32,008 nucleotides of DNA from a virus. Within the stretch, counting starts at the first letter, position 1. Each line of letters opens with the position of its first letter. Positions 23,935 through 29,925 of the stretch are shown here, piece by piece. A model generated the notes under the pieces. It saw nothing but the letters and a program-made list of their open reading frames with translations, did not search any database and was not told the origin of the DNA. A program made the translations under genes and the position numbers. The DNA lies in the IMG/VR virus record IMGVR_UViG_3300029787_000170, positions 2,449 through 34,456 of that record; one strand, written 5' to 3'.

Positions 23935-26301
23935 TTACTTCCTTAATGACGCTTGTGTGTTAATACGGTAAATATTAACATCATTACGATCTTCTGCTAT
24001 TTTTTCTTGTAGTCCAGACCTTTGTTGAGCTAAATCGAATGCTTGTTGTAGTTTTGCTTGATTAAATTGGAAGCTCATCTGATCATTAGCTGTTTTTCGT
24101 TGTATTTCAGTTGTATCGTTCTCTAATTCCTTTTGTCTAATTGCTACAAGTGGGTCAACTTGTTGTTGAGGTTGTAATGACGGCATAACTTCAGTCAATA
24201 TTTCACCAATTTGTTGTGCAATCGCTGCTTCTACCGCAGCAGGGTCAATTTGAGGAACCATTTCACCCCTTGCTTGAGCTTCTTGCATTGAAACTTGAAA
24301 AAATTTATTCACTTGATCTCTTGCCATCAGTCCAACATGCTCTTGAACATGTGCTTGAAGCAATGCAAACCCTTGTGGATTAACTTGTGACGCTGGTGTA
24401 GCCAAAAATGTCACATGAGCACGGACATGTGCCTCATGATCTTGATCTGGAAACACTTGAAGAGGTGCGGCTTTAATAGAATTAGCGTTTTCTGTCGCTG
24501 GATCCATAGGTGCAGGTGGTTGAGGAGGAGGTAAAATACTATCAATGTTCTTAATATCGAGTGCATCGTACATTCTTCTAAAAGCTTCGTACTGATTATG
24601 TATCTGTGGAGCTTGTTGTGCCATTTGTAATTGTGTTTGAGCCAATGACAAACGTTGTGCCATAGAAAATATGCTCGGATCACTCACTGGAAGGATATCA
24701 ATACGTCCATCAAAGTCTTGTTGCATAACCTCTGGTGGCACATTACCCACAAAATAAGGATAGGGAACTGGATTTTCTGCAAAAATTTCCCCTAACATTC
24801 TAAATTCTTGTTTTTGTCCGTAATGTAAACGCTTATGTATGCTCGAAATAATCTTTGAGCCTTGTTCAATCAACGCAACTGTTGTACCAACGGGTGCTTG
24901 TGAGTTAACATCGGATATTTTTGCGTCTGCAACTTGAGCAAAACGCCTTCCCGAATCTACAACGACCCCTAACAATTGTGCTAATGTGCCAGATGGTTCC
25001 TTGTATGGCAATGGTATGATTGAATTTTTGAGATCCCCGCCTGGGACATCGATATCTCTGAACTCACCAGGATTAAGAGGCTCGTCATCATTACGAATAC
25101 GAACACCCCTCGCTTTGAAACCTGCTGGAAGATTTGATAAAGTACCTGCATCGATTAACTGCCTTAATATTGATGTGGCTGCACGAGATAAACCACCGAT
25201 TGTGTGTAATAACCCGAATCCATAAAAGCCAAAACCTGGTAAAAATTTAAAATGTACGAAGTATTGTCTCTTACGTCTTAACGGATCTTGTTCCCTAAAG
25301 TTCCTAACCACCGACAAAACTTGGTTCGAATTTTGATCGATCGTGACAATGTACGGCAACATAATGCCATTCTGATCCTCAAAACCCTCCAAGTCGAGGT
25401 CAATATGGACTTCCAATAAAGTATACACATCATCAGAATAGTTTGGGTGTAATCCTTGCAACTCATTAGAAGTTTCTTGGATACTGCCTTCATCCTCTCC
25501 AGAATCTGTAGTAGATAATTCCACATCTTTATACACTCCTGCTACTTGTAGTTTACGAATATCATTATAGGACATTTTAACGACATGCGTAACCCTCTCA
25601 GCCGTCATTAAATCTGACGCAGAGTATGGAACAACTAAATCTTCTGCTGGAACAAACTTAGAAACTGCCCTTTGCTTGGTTGGGTCAAAGTATACTTTTT
25701 TAAACGTAGAACCAGTTAAGGGCAGATAAAATAACATCTGATCTGTGTCTGGGTCATATTCTTCCATGATTTCCGTAATCTGAAAATTCATGAAATCTTT
25801 TACCCTTTGAGCTTGATCTTCTGTTTGTTTTGTTGGTACACCAAGTATTTGAGTCTTTACTGGACCACCAGCGGGTAACATCTCTTTATAAGCCTGGGAC
25901 TGAAATTGTGTTGTCGCCTCTGACAAAAGTGGATGAGTTACCCCACTTGCACCAAGAAAAGGATCACTTCTATCTTCATAATTAATCCCGAGTAGATTAA
26001 GTCCCTTGGCAATGGCTTCTTCCCAATCCGATCTTGACTCCATGTCCTCTCTAACTTTTGATTGCAGTTCTGAAGACAACGAGCCTAAAACAGAGTCATC
26101 TAAAACTTCAGCTAAGTTAGCATCATGATTATAAGGCTCTGCTACAACTTCTACAGTCTCTTCTGAAATAAGCTCAACGCCTTCGGGTAGTTCTTCCATG
26201 GTCGATGGTAATTCGATACTTAAACTATCTTCCTCTGGCATAACATCTCCACCAGCGCCCATTGCCTTTTCGACCATTCCTGCTATTTCTCGTTCTGCCA
26301 T
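23935..26301 (-). CDS. Portal protein (P22 gp1-like)
   Basis: The 788-residue protein carries the main portal features: an N-terminal helical region (LSSELQSKVREDMESRSDWE), RSDPFLGASGVTHPLLSEA, FYLPLTGSTFKKVYFDPTK, SKFVPAEDLVVPYSASDL and MSYNDIRKLQ. A Gly-rich segment FLPGFGFYGFGLLHTIGGL precedes the ring helices (SRAATSILRQLIDAGTLSN). The C-terminal quarter is Gln-rich. It forms the dodecameric ring through which DNA enters and leaves the head. The length and motifs fit the P22/podovirus-type portal family. Its ATG shares a base with the TAA of the basic peptide upstream (TAATG), with GAGG inside that frame. Confidence 0.88.
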   Translation of the reverse strand: MAEREIAGMVEKAMGAGGDVMPEEDSLSIELPSTMEELPEGVELISEETVEVVAEPYNHDANLAEVLDDSVLGSLSSELQSKVREDMESRSDWEEAIAKGLNLLGINYEDRSDPFLGASGVTHPLLSEATTQFQSQAYKEMLPAGGPVKTQILGVPTKQTEDQAQRVKDFMNFQITEIMEEYDPDTDQMLFYLPLTGSTFKKVYFDPTKQRAVSKFVPAEDLVVPYSASDLMTAERVTHVVKMSYNDIRKLQVAGVYKDVELSTTDSGEDEGSIQETSNELQGLHPNYSDDVYTLLEVHIDLDLEGFEDQNGIMLPYIVTIDQNSNQVLSVVRNFREQDPLRRKRQYFVHFKFLPGFGFYGFGLLHTIGGLSRAATSILRQLIDAGTLSNLPAGFKARGVRIRNDDEPLNPGEFRDIDVPGGDLKNSIIPLPYKEPSGTLAQLLGVVVDSGRRFAQVADAKISDVNSQAPVGTTVALIEQGSKIISSIHKRLHYGQKQEFRMLGEIFAENPVPYPYFVGNVPPEVMQQDFDGRIDILPVSDPSIFSMAQRLSLAQTQLQMAQQAPQIHNQYEAFRRMYDALDIKNIDSILPPPQPPAPMDPATENANSIKAAPLQVFPDQDHEAHVRAHVTFLATPASQVNPQGFALLQAHVQEHVGLMARDQVNKFFQVSMQEAQARGEMVPQIDPAAVEAAIAQQIGEILTEVMPSLQPQQQVDPLVAIRQKELENDTTEIQRKTANDQMSFQFNQAKLQQAFDLAQQRSGLQEKIAEDRNDVNIYRINTQASLRK

Positions 26302-26426
26302 TATGTAATCCTCGTAGTTCTTTTTTTGCCTGGAGCCAGTATATCAGAAAATCTGTTCTTGACTATTCTTACTTTTCTGGTCGGCTTCTTGTTTAGTTTT
26401 CTTCTGATTTTAAAAAGTCTATTCAT
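26301..26426 (-). CDS. 41-residue very basic peptide between two coupled genes
   Basis: The frame is bounded by TAATG overlaps at both ends: its ATG (26426) shares a base with the stop of the 107-residue gene, and its stop (26301) shares a base with the portal start. The product has 18 Lys/Arg out of 41 residues and only one acidic residue (FKIRRKLNKKPTRKVRIVK). The perfect junctions make a real coding sequence likely despite its size. It could bind DNA or RNA, or be only a coupling peptide for the portal. No family is recognised. Confidence 0.68.
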   Translation of the reverse strand: MNRLFKIRRKLNKKPTRKVRIVKNRFSDILAPGKKRTTRIT

Positions 26427-26749
26427 TAGAAAGTGCCTTTGAAAGCTCCCCCACGGTTCTTCATCACTCCACCCATGTTCATTTTTTTAGTGATGTCTCC
26501 TCTAACATTTCTTTTGCCTCTTCTACCAGTTAACACACCTAATGCACCTTTTGATGTTTTACCAACAGGCAGTCCTGTTTTTATAGATGGGTTTTTACCT
26601 GATAAAAATTTTTCTATTTTAGCACTGTCTGACGAAGTAAAAAAATGTTTACCTTTTGAATCTACACCAGTGCTTTTAAAAGTTTTAGATTCACCAGTTT
26701 CTTTGTTTGTGATAGTGCGGGTTTGTTGTTCTTTTGTGTAAACACTCAT
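26426..26749 (-). CDS. Small basic protein with GGxFKGTF tail
   Basis: The 107-residue Lys/Thr/Ser-rich protein has a conserved-looking middle (STGVDSKGKHFFTSSDSAKI) and ends in MNMGGVMKNRGGAFKGTF. Its C-terminal pattern resembles the tag on the 164-residue protein at 22174. AGGAG overlaps the TAG of the large terminase gene and sets the ATG at 26749. It lies between terminase and portal, a common site for small packaging accessory proteins in marine phages, but I recognise no function. Confidence 0.72.
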   Translation of the reverse strand: MSVYTKEQQTRTITNKETGESKTFKSTGVDSKGKHFFTSSDSAKIEKFLSGKNPSIKTGLPVGKTSKGALGVLTGRRGKRNVRGDITKKMNMGGVMKNRGGAFKGTF

Positions 26750-26759
26750 TTATAAACTC

Positions 26760-28235
26760 CTAATAATATTCTTTCGCTCTTCGAGGAAACCAATCTTCTG
26801 GCTCATCCTCACCTTTTAGTGATATAAAACCACCTTGTCTGAATCTCATAATAGCCATCGTCATACTATCACAATAGTCATCATGATCTCCATTTGGAAA
26901 CGAAGCCACTTCTTCAATAACTTCGTCTGCAAACGTTGAATTAGGATACCACACTTTTCCAGATTCGAAAATAGGAGATACCATATGCATCCTCGTAACC
27001 TTATCCAAGTTACCCCCTTTACGTCTGCCAGGACTAAACGTAACCACGGGTAAATTAATTAATCTCATCTCATCCGCTAAAGGTTGACCCGATCCCTTCG
27101 CCTCAATGAGCATCATGTCGGGTTCCCAATATTCGTTTTGCTCTATCGCTATCTCTTTTAATTCTGGAAAGTTCCATCTCCCCTTTGTCGCATCTAATAA
27201 AATAATATGTTGTTCGCCATCTTCCTTTGGCTCAAAAATACCCCATGTGGTTATAGCACTATAGTCGGCTGTTTCTTTTTTACTGTAAGCCGTATCGTAA
27301 CTTTGAATTATATAATCAAGTCTTGGTGTGTCCTCTCGTTCCCATAACTGCCACCAATCACGCTTGACCATGGCAACTTCTTCACTGGTTGGATTCTGCT
27401 GCCATTGTGCATTCCACTTGCCAATGGACAGTGCAGCCTTGACCTTTAACAATTCATCAACATTCCAAAACTCGGGCCATAAAGGTTTATCATTAGGAAG
27501 TATCGCTGGAAACTCAACCACTTCCCATTGATCTGCCATAGAATCTTTTGCTTGATCTGTAATTAATCGTCCCGTGAGGTCTTTCTTTGACCATCTTGTT
27601 TGCACAATAATGATGGTTCCCCCAGGTTGTAATCTTTGTCGTGGTCCAGAAGTGTACCACTCGTATGTATTGTCATACGCTGATGAAGACATAGCGTCTT
27701 GCTCAGAATGTGGATCATCAATGATTAACAAATCTGCACCACGACCTGTCATTGCTGCTCCCACCCCTGCTGCAAAGTATTCCCCGCCACGGCTCGTTTC
27801 CCATCTTCCAGCCGCCTGGCTGTCCTGTTTCAAGTCCGTGTCTGGAAATACATCGCTATAGATAGGATCAGCAATGAGATCACGAACCTTTCTACCAAAT
27901 CTTACCGCAAGTTCCGTGTTCATGGTAGCTTGTATAATTTTTAATTTAGGGTTTCTTCCTAAAAACCACGATGGCATGAGGTACGATGCAAGTTCTGACT
28001 TCGAATGTCTGGGTGGCATATTGATAATTAATCTTTTCAATTGTCCATTGGCAATGGCTTCGAGCTTCTCAGAAATTATTCTGTGATGCCGTCCTTCAAT
28101 AAAACCCTCATAGACATGTTTAGCATAAGCCATAAACTTATCCCTCGCTAATTCACGAGTTGCAAGTTTCTTCTTTTGCTCCTCAAGTCCGAGAAGTTCT
28201 TGTAACACCTCTTTGGGCAGTGCGTCTAAATTCAT
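26760..28235 (-). CDS. terL: Terminase large subunit
   Basis: The 491-residue protein has both enzymatic parts of a DNA-packaging motor. The ATPase has a variant Walker A (MPPRHSKSE, about 73-81) and Walker B (LLIIDDP, about 169-175). The RNase H-like nuclease carries acidic residues in SYDTAYSKKETADYSA (Asp314), LIEAKGSG (Glu378) and DHDDYCDSM (Asp450-456). It cuts concatemeric DNA and drives it through the portal. It starts at ATG 28235 immediately after the stop of a small leader frame, with a weak GGA site. It is separated from the small subunit gene by the plus-strand cassette, which is unusual. Confidence 0.93.
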   Translation of the reverse strand: MNLDALPKEVLQELLGLEEQKKKLATRELARDKFMAYAKHVYEGFIEGRHHRIISEKLEAIANGQLKRLIINMPPRHSKSELASYLMPSWFLGRNPKLKIIQATMNTELAVRFGRKVRDLIADPIYSDVFPDTDLKQDSQAAGRWETSRGGEYFAAGVGAAMTGRGADLLIIDDPHSEQDAMSSSAYDNTYEWYTSGPRQRLQPGGTIIIVQTRWSKKDLTGRLITDQAKDSMADQWEVVEFPAILPNDKPLWPEFWNVDELLKVKAALSIGKWNAQWQQNPTSEEVAMVKRDWWQLWEREDTPRLDYIIQSYDTAYSKKETADYSAITTWGIFEPKEDGEQHIILLDATKGRWNFPELKEIAIEQNEYWEPDMMLIEAKGSGQPLADEMRLINLPVVTFSPGRRKGGNLDKVTRMHMVSPIFESGKVWYPNSTFADEVIEEVASFPNGDHDDYCDSMTMAIMRFRQGGFISLKGEDEPEDWFPRRAKEYY

Positions 28236-28313
28236 TTATCCAAAAAAATAACCACATAAGAATGCGTAACCCCACACTCCTAAAATGATATGTGTCCATT
28301 GTTCATTGTACAT
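28236..28313 (-). CDS. 25-residue hydrophobic leader peptide upstream of terL
   Basis: The frame runs from ATG 28313 to TAA 28236, directly abutting the large terminase ATG (TAAATG). The peptide is polar for seven residues and then hydrophobic (IILGVWGYAFLCGYFFG), like a short membrane peptide. No clear ribosome site is seen before it. It could be a translated coupling leader for terL or a chance frame in the intergenic region. Confidence 0.35.
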   Translation of the reverse strand: MYNEQWTHIILGVWGYAFLCGYFFG

Positions 28314-28377
28314 TTTCAAACGATAATATATTTCAATGAATTTATCAAGCTAACATGACATGACATGGGTACATACG

Positions 28378-28410
28378 ACTATCCCCGTTATATGGGGGGA
28401 GGGGGATAGT
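28378..28410. repeat. 9-bp inverted repeat enclosing a G-rich run
   Basis: ACTATCCCC (28378-28386) is the exact inverse of GGGGATAGT (28402-28410). The 15-base interval contains a run of six G, and a second G run of five enters the right arm. The right arm overlaps the first GTTAACATGTTAAG copy by two bases. As DNA it is a dyad in the divergent region between terL and the plus-strand genes, and as RNA it could form a hairpin. It lacks a clean T tract. The neighbourhood (28314-28626) is otherwise non-coding and also has three tandem ACATG words at 28353-28367. Confidence 0.6.
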
Positions 28411-28490
28411 TAACATGTTAAGTAAATATAGAAATAGAATAAGTTACCCGATAGTTAACATGTTAAGTAATAAATAGTTAACATATTAAG
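28409..28490. promoter_or_regulatory. Three palindromic GTTAACATGTTAAG operator-like sites
   Basis: GTTAACATGTTAAG occurs at 28409-28422 and 28454-28467, and a variant with ATATT at 28477-28490. The ideal GTTAACATGTTAAC is a perfect 14-bp palindrome. The first two share about 20 bp in total including flanks (ATAGTTAAC...AAGTAA). The copies lie upstream of the first plus-strand gene and are 45 and 23 bases apart. Repeated palindromes of this kind usually bind a dimeric regulator, and none is encoded in the window. Confidence 0.75.
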
Positions 28491-28501
28491 TAATAATAAA
28501 G

Positions 28502-28519
28502 TGTTGCAAAAATGTCACA
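28502..28519. promoter_or_regulatory. Degenerate TGTTGCA/TGCAACA dyad
   Basis: TGTTGCAA-AA-ATGTCACA is an imperfect copy of the perfect dyad at 29397-29414, with one mismatch in the left and two in the right arm relative to it. It lies between the palindrome cluster and the first plus-strand gene, the same relative order as upstream of the third gene. Confidence 0.4.
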
Positions 28520-28565
28520 CAATAAAGAAATATATAAAAAAATGCATTTAGTTGTAAAAAAATGC

Positions 28566-28593
28566 TTGTTTTAATTTTCAGATGTGCTACAAA
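28566..28593 (+). promoter_or_regulatory. Possible promoter for the first plus-strand genes
   Basis: TTGTTT (28566-28571) and TACAAA (28588-28593) are separated by 16 bases, each matching four of six consensus positions. They lie 34 bases upstream of the ATG of the 93-residue gene. This is a weak match in AT-rich DNA and should be treated as tentative. Confidence 0.35.
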
Positions 28594-28626
28594 ATAATTA
28601 ACAGAAACAAACAGCGAGGTTAAAAA

Positions 28627-28908
28627 ATGAAACAATTTTTAGAAAATTTTTTTAAGATTAAAAACTTTTCCAAACATGGAGAAAGTGTGGTTGCATGGGC
28701 AGTGTTTCCGTCCACATGGTCGGATGATAGAATTTTTAAGTTTATTGACTGGGTTGACTATCGGTATGATGTTCCAGGTGGTTTTAGAACTGGTATTTAT
28801 AACCATAGTTATTACGGAGGGGTAGGTCGTGAATTTTTTGAAACACCTTTTATTCAAAAATCAACTACCCGTAAATTAGTCAAACAATACCATGGATTGG
28901 ATGTATAA
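28627..28908 (+). CDS. 93-residue cassette protein of unknown function
   Basis: The start is fixed by GAGG seven bases upstream of ATG. The product is rich in aromatic residues (FFKIKNFSKHGESVVAWAVF, DDRIFKFIDWVDYRYDVPGG, NHSYYGGVGREFFETPF) and has no Cys, signal peptide or membrane segment. It looks like a compact globular protein. I do not recognise a family. It is the first gene of the plus-strand cassette and lies after three palindromes and a possible promoter. Two hairpins follow. Its location and AT-rich coding suggest an accessory, possibly early, role. Confidence 0.75.
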   Translation: MKQFLENFFKIKNFSKHGESVVAWAVFPSTWSDDRIFKFIDWVDYRYDVPGGFRTGIYNHSYYGGVGREFFETPFIQKSTTRKLVKQYHGLDV

Positions 28909-28910
28909 AA

Positions 28911-28956
28911 AGTTAGGGAGCTTCGGCTCCCAACTGTCAAGGGATGTGCGTCCCTT
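28911..28956 (+). other. Two tandem hairpins without a T tract between cassette genes 1 and 2
   Basis: GGGAGC-TTCG-GCTCCC (28916-28931) extends by four flanking pairs across a bulged A. It is followed by AAGGGA-TGTGCG-TCCCTT (28939-28956). Neither has a T run, so they are not standard terminators. They may stabilise the mRNA, mark a processing site or act as a weak attenuator between the 93- and 68-residue genes. Confidence 0.7.
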
Positions 28957-29007
28957 CTGATGAGATCAAAAGATCGAAACAGTTAACTTAAAAACGAGGT
29001 ATAAAAA

Positions 29008-29214
29008 ATGAAAATGACAGAAAAAAATAAAAAGACATTACTTGAAGCTCAAGACAAGTTAAATCAAGCACGACAGTTATTTGAGGATTTCAAGTTTGAA
29101 CATTGCGACAGACTTAACCATTATCAAGATTTAGATTTAGATGATGTAATCTATGAACTTGAAATACTCGAAAATAAAATCGATGATCGATTTGAATTAT
29201 TGGAGGATGCGTAA
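29008..29214 (+). CDS. 68-residue acidic helical cassette protein
   Basis: GAGG lies eight bases upstream of the ATG at 29008. The product is almost entirely charged helix (KKTLLEAQDKLNQARQLF, then DVIYELEILENKIDDRFELL) and is likely a coiled coil or a small helical bundle. The acidic end contrasts with the basic virion proteins of the late operon. A half-site GTTAAC of the palindrome lies just upstream at 28982-28987. A strong terminator follows 26 bases after the stop. Acidic, small helical phage proteins can inhibit or mimic nucleic-acid-binding partners, but there is no direct evidence here. Confidence 0.75.
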   Translation: MKMTEKNKKTLLEAQDKLNQARQLFEDFKFEHCDRLNHYQDLDLDDVIYELEILENKIDDRFELLEDA

Positions 29215-29240
29215 TAATAAAAAGAGTTTAACCTCGGAAG

Positions 29241-29267
29241 ATGGGAGCTTCGGCTCCCATTTTTTTT
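29241..29267 (+). terminator. Rho-independent terminator with UUCG loop
   Basis: ATGGGAGC-TTCG-GCTCCCAT forms an 8-bp stem with a stable UUCG loop, followed by a T run through 29267. It closes the first cassette unit. Its GGGAGC-TTCG-GCTCCC core is identical to the first hairpin at 28916-28931. Confidence 0.92.
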
Positions 29268-29270
29268 GAC

Positions 29271-29365
29271 CTACGGTCGCTCCCTACGGTCGCTATAAAC
29301 GGTCATGACCTTCGGTCATGGTTATTGTACGGTCACTATAAGACAAGACGCAAGACGCAAGCAAT
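29271..29365. repeat. ACGGTC iteron-like block with CAAGACG repeats (left copy)
   Basis: CGGTC begins at 29274, 29287, 29300, 29313 and 29330, so the first four are exactly 13 bases apart. Most copies are preceded by A and followed by G or A. A perfect 10-bp palindrome GGTCATGACC overlaps the third, and CATGACC-TTC-GGTCATG forms a small hairpin. Two exact 7-bp tandem copies of CAAGACG and a partial third follow at 29344-29361. The first 23 bases recur exactly at 30901-30923. No gene is visible here. Confidence 0.85.
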
Positions 29366-29366
29366 C

Positions 29367-29438
29367 GTTAACATGTTAAGTTTATTTTTCTTGACTTGTT
29401 GCATAAATGCAACACTTAGCAATCGTTAACATGTTAAG
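29367..29438. promoter_or_regulatory. Two GTTAACATGTTAAG palindromes
   Basis: Exact copies at 29367-29380 and 29425-29438, each preceded by AATC, flank a perfect TGTTGCAT-AA-ATGCAACA dyad at 29397-29414. This intergenic stretch lies between the repeat block and the promoter of the third cassette gene, so they may be operators. Confidence 0.8.
29397..29414. promoter_or_regulatory. Perfect 8-bp dyad TGTTGCAT-AA-ATGCAACA
   Basis: The arms are perfect inverted copies around AA. TTGACT (29391-29396), a -35-like word, lies immediately upstream. Similar TTGCA/TGCAA arms recur at 28502-28519 (imperfect) and 29866-29895. The spacing favours recognition of DNA by a dimeric protein over an RNA hairpin. 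Confidence 0.65.
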
Positions 29439-29457
29439 TTAATAATTTAAAAAAATG

Positions 29458-29500
29458 TTTACTTGCAATTAATTGCGTGATATTGTTATTTATAACAATA
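29458..29500 (+). promoter_or_regulatory. Promoter with overlapping dyads for cassette genes 3-4
   Basis: TTTACT (29458-29463) and TATTGT (29481-29486) are separated by 17 bases, each with four of six consensus matches. A perfect palindrome GCAATTAATTGC (29465-29476) fills the spacer. A second dyad TATTGTTAT-TT-ATAACAATA (29481-29500) covers the -10 and likely start. The placement is that of operators blocking polymerase. Confidence 0.6.
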
Positions 29501-29521
29501 ACAAAAATGAGGATTAAAAAA

Positions 29522-29857
29522 ATGAGTTATAAAAAAATAAATATAGATCAAGAAATAATTAAGGATGGTTTTAATTGCTATTCAATAGAAGATAGGCAAA
29601 AAGCAATTATTGCAATTCTTAAACTTTTTAAAACTTCTAATAATAAAAAAAAGGTTTTAACTGGATTAGAAGAATTTAATAGTTTTATCAATAAAGAAAT
29701 TAAAGCTTTAAAAGATAAAGCAATTAAAAATGATAAAGCTTATTATGAATTTGGAAAAGAATTTTTTGATTATAAAATTGGTATTAAAGAAACTATTCTA
29801 AAAAAACATCCCAAGTATTTTAGAAAAAATAAAAGAAAATATTTTACTTGGAAATAA
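29522..29857 (+). CDS. 111-residue Lys-rich cassette protein of unknown function
   Basis: The preferred start is ATG 29522, nine bases after GAGG. An in-frame ATG at 29507 would place the ribosome site inside its own first codons. The product is rich in Lys, Ile, Asn and Phe (KKINIDQEIIKDGFNCYSIE, RQKAIIAILKLFKTSNNKKK) and is mostly helical, with a basic aromatic end (HPKYFRKNKRKYFTWK). The coding DNA is strikingly AT-rich; the 60 bases at 29521-29580 hold only 11 G/C. I recognise no family. It is likely co-transcribed with the GP88-like gene. Confidence 0.75.
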   Translation: MSYKKINIDQEIIKDGFNCYSIEDRQKAIIAILKLFKTSNNKKKVLTGLEEFNSFINKEIKALKDKAIKNDKAYYEFGKEFFDYKIGIKETILKKHPKYFRKNKRKYFTWK

Positions 29858-29865
29858 TAAATAAA

Positions 29866-29895
29866 ATACTAGTTGCAATAAAATGCAACTAGTAT
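29866..29895. repeat. 12-bp perfect inverted repeat between cassette genes 3 and 4
   Basis: ATACTAGTTGCA (29866-29877) and TGCAACTAGTAT (29884-29895) are exact inverse copies around a six-base loop. There is no T tract, so it is not a standard terminator. It shares the TTGCA/TGCAA arm with the dyad at 29397 and could be an operator for an internal promoter or a regulatory hairpin upstream of the GP88-like gene. Confidence 0.75.
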
Positions 29896-29925
29896 AAACT
29901 TAAATTAAAAATGAGGAATAAAAAA

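Noticed and set aside
24411-24683. Minus-strand alternate frame within the portal gene
   Set aside because: The portal frame is continuous and well supported; the alternate product is unlike any protein pattern and lacks start signals.
28378-28410. G-quadruplex
   Set aside because: Only two long G runs are close together on one strand, too few for an intramolecular four-run structure by the usual pattern.
28409-28490. CtrA or LexA binding sites
   Set aside because: CtrA sites have TTAA-N7-TTAA, but here the gap is four bases. The alphaproteobacterial LexA word GTTC-N7-GTTC is absent.
29241-29429. Open frame of 62 codons on the plus strand after cassette gene 2
   Set aside because: Its ATG is within the terminator stem, and the frame runs through repeats and a palindrome. 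No ribosome site fits.
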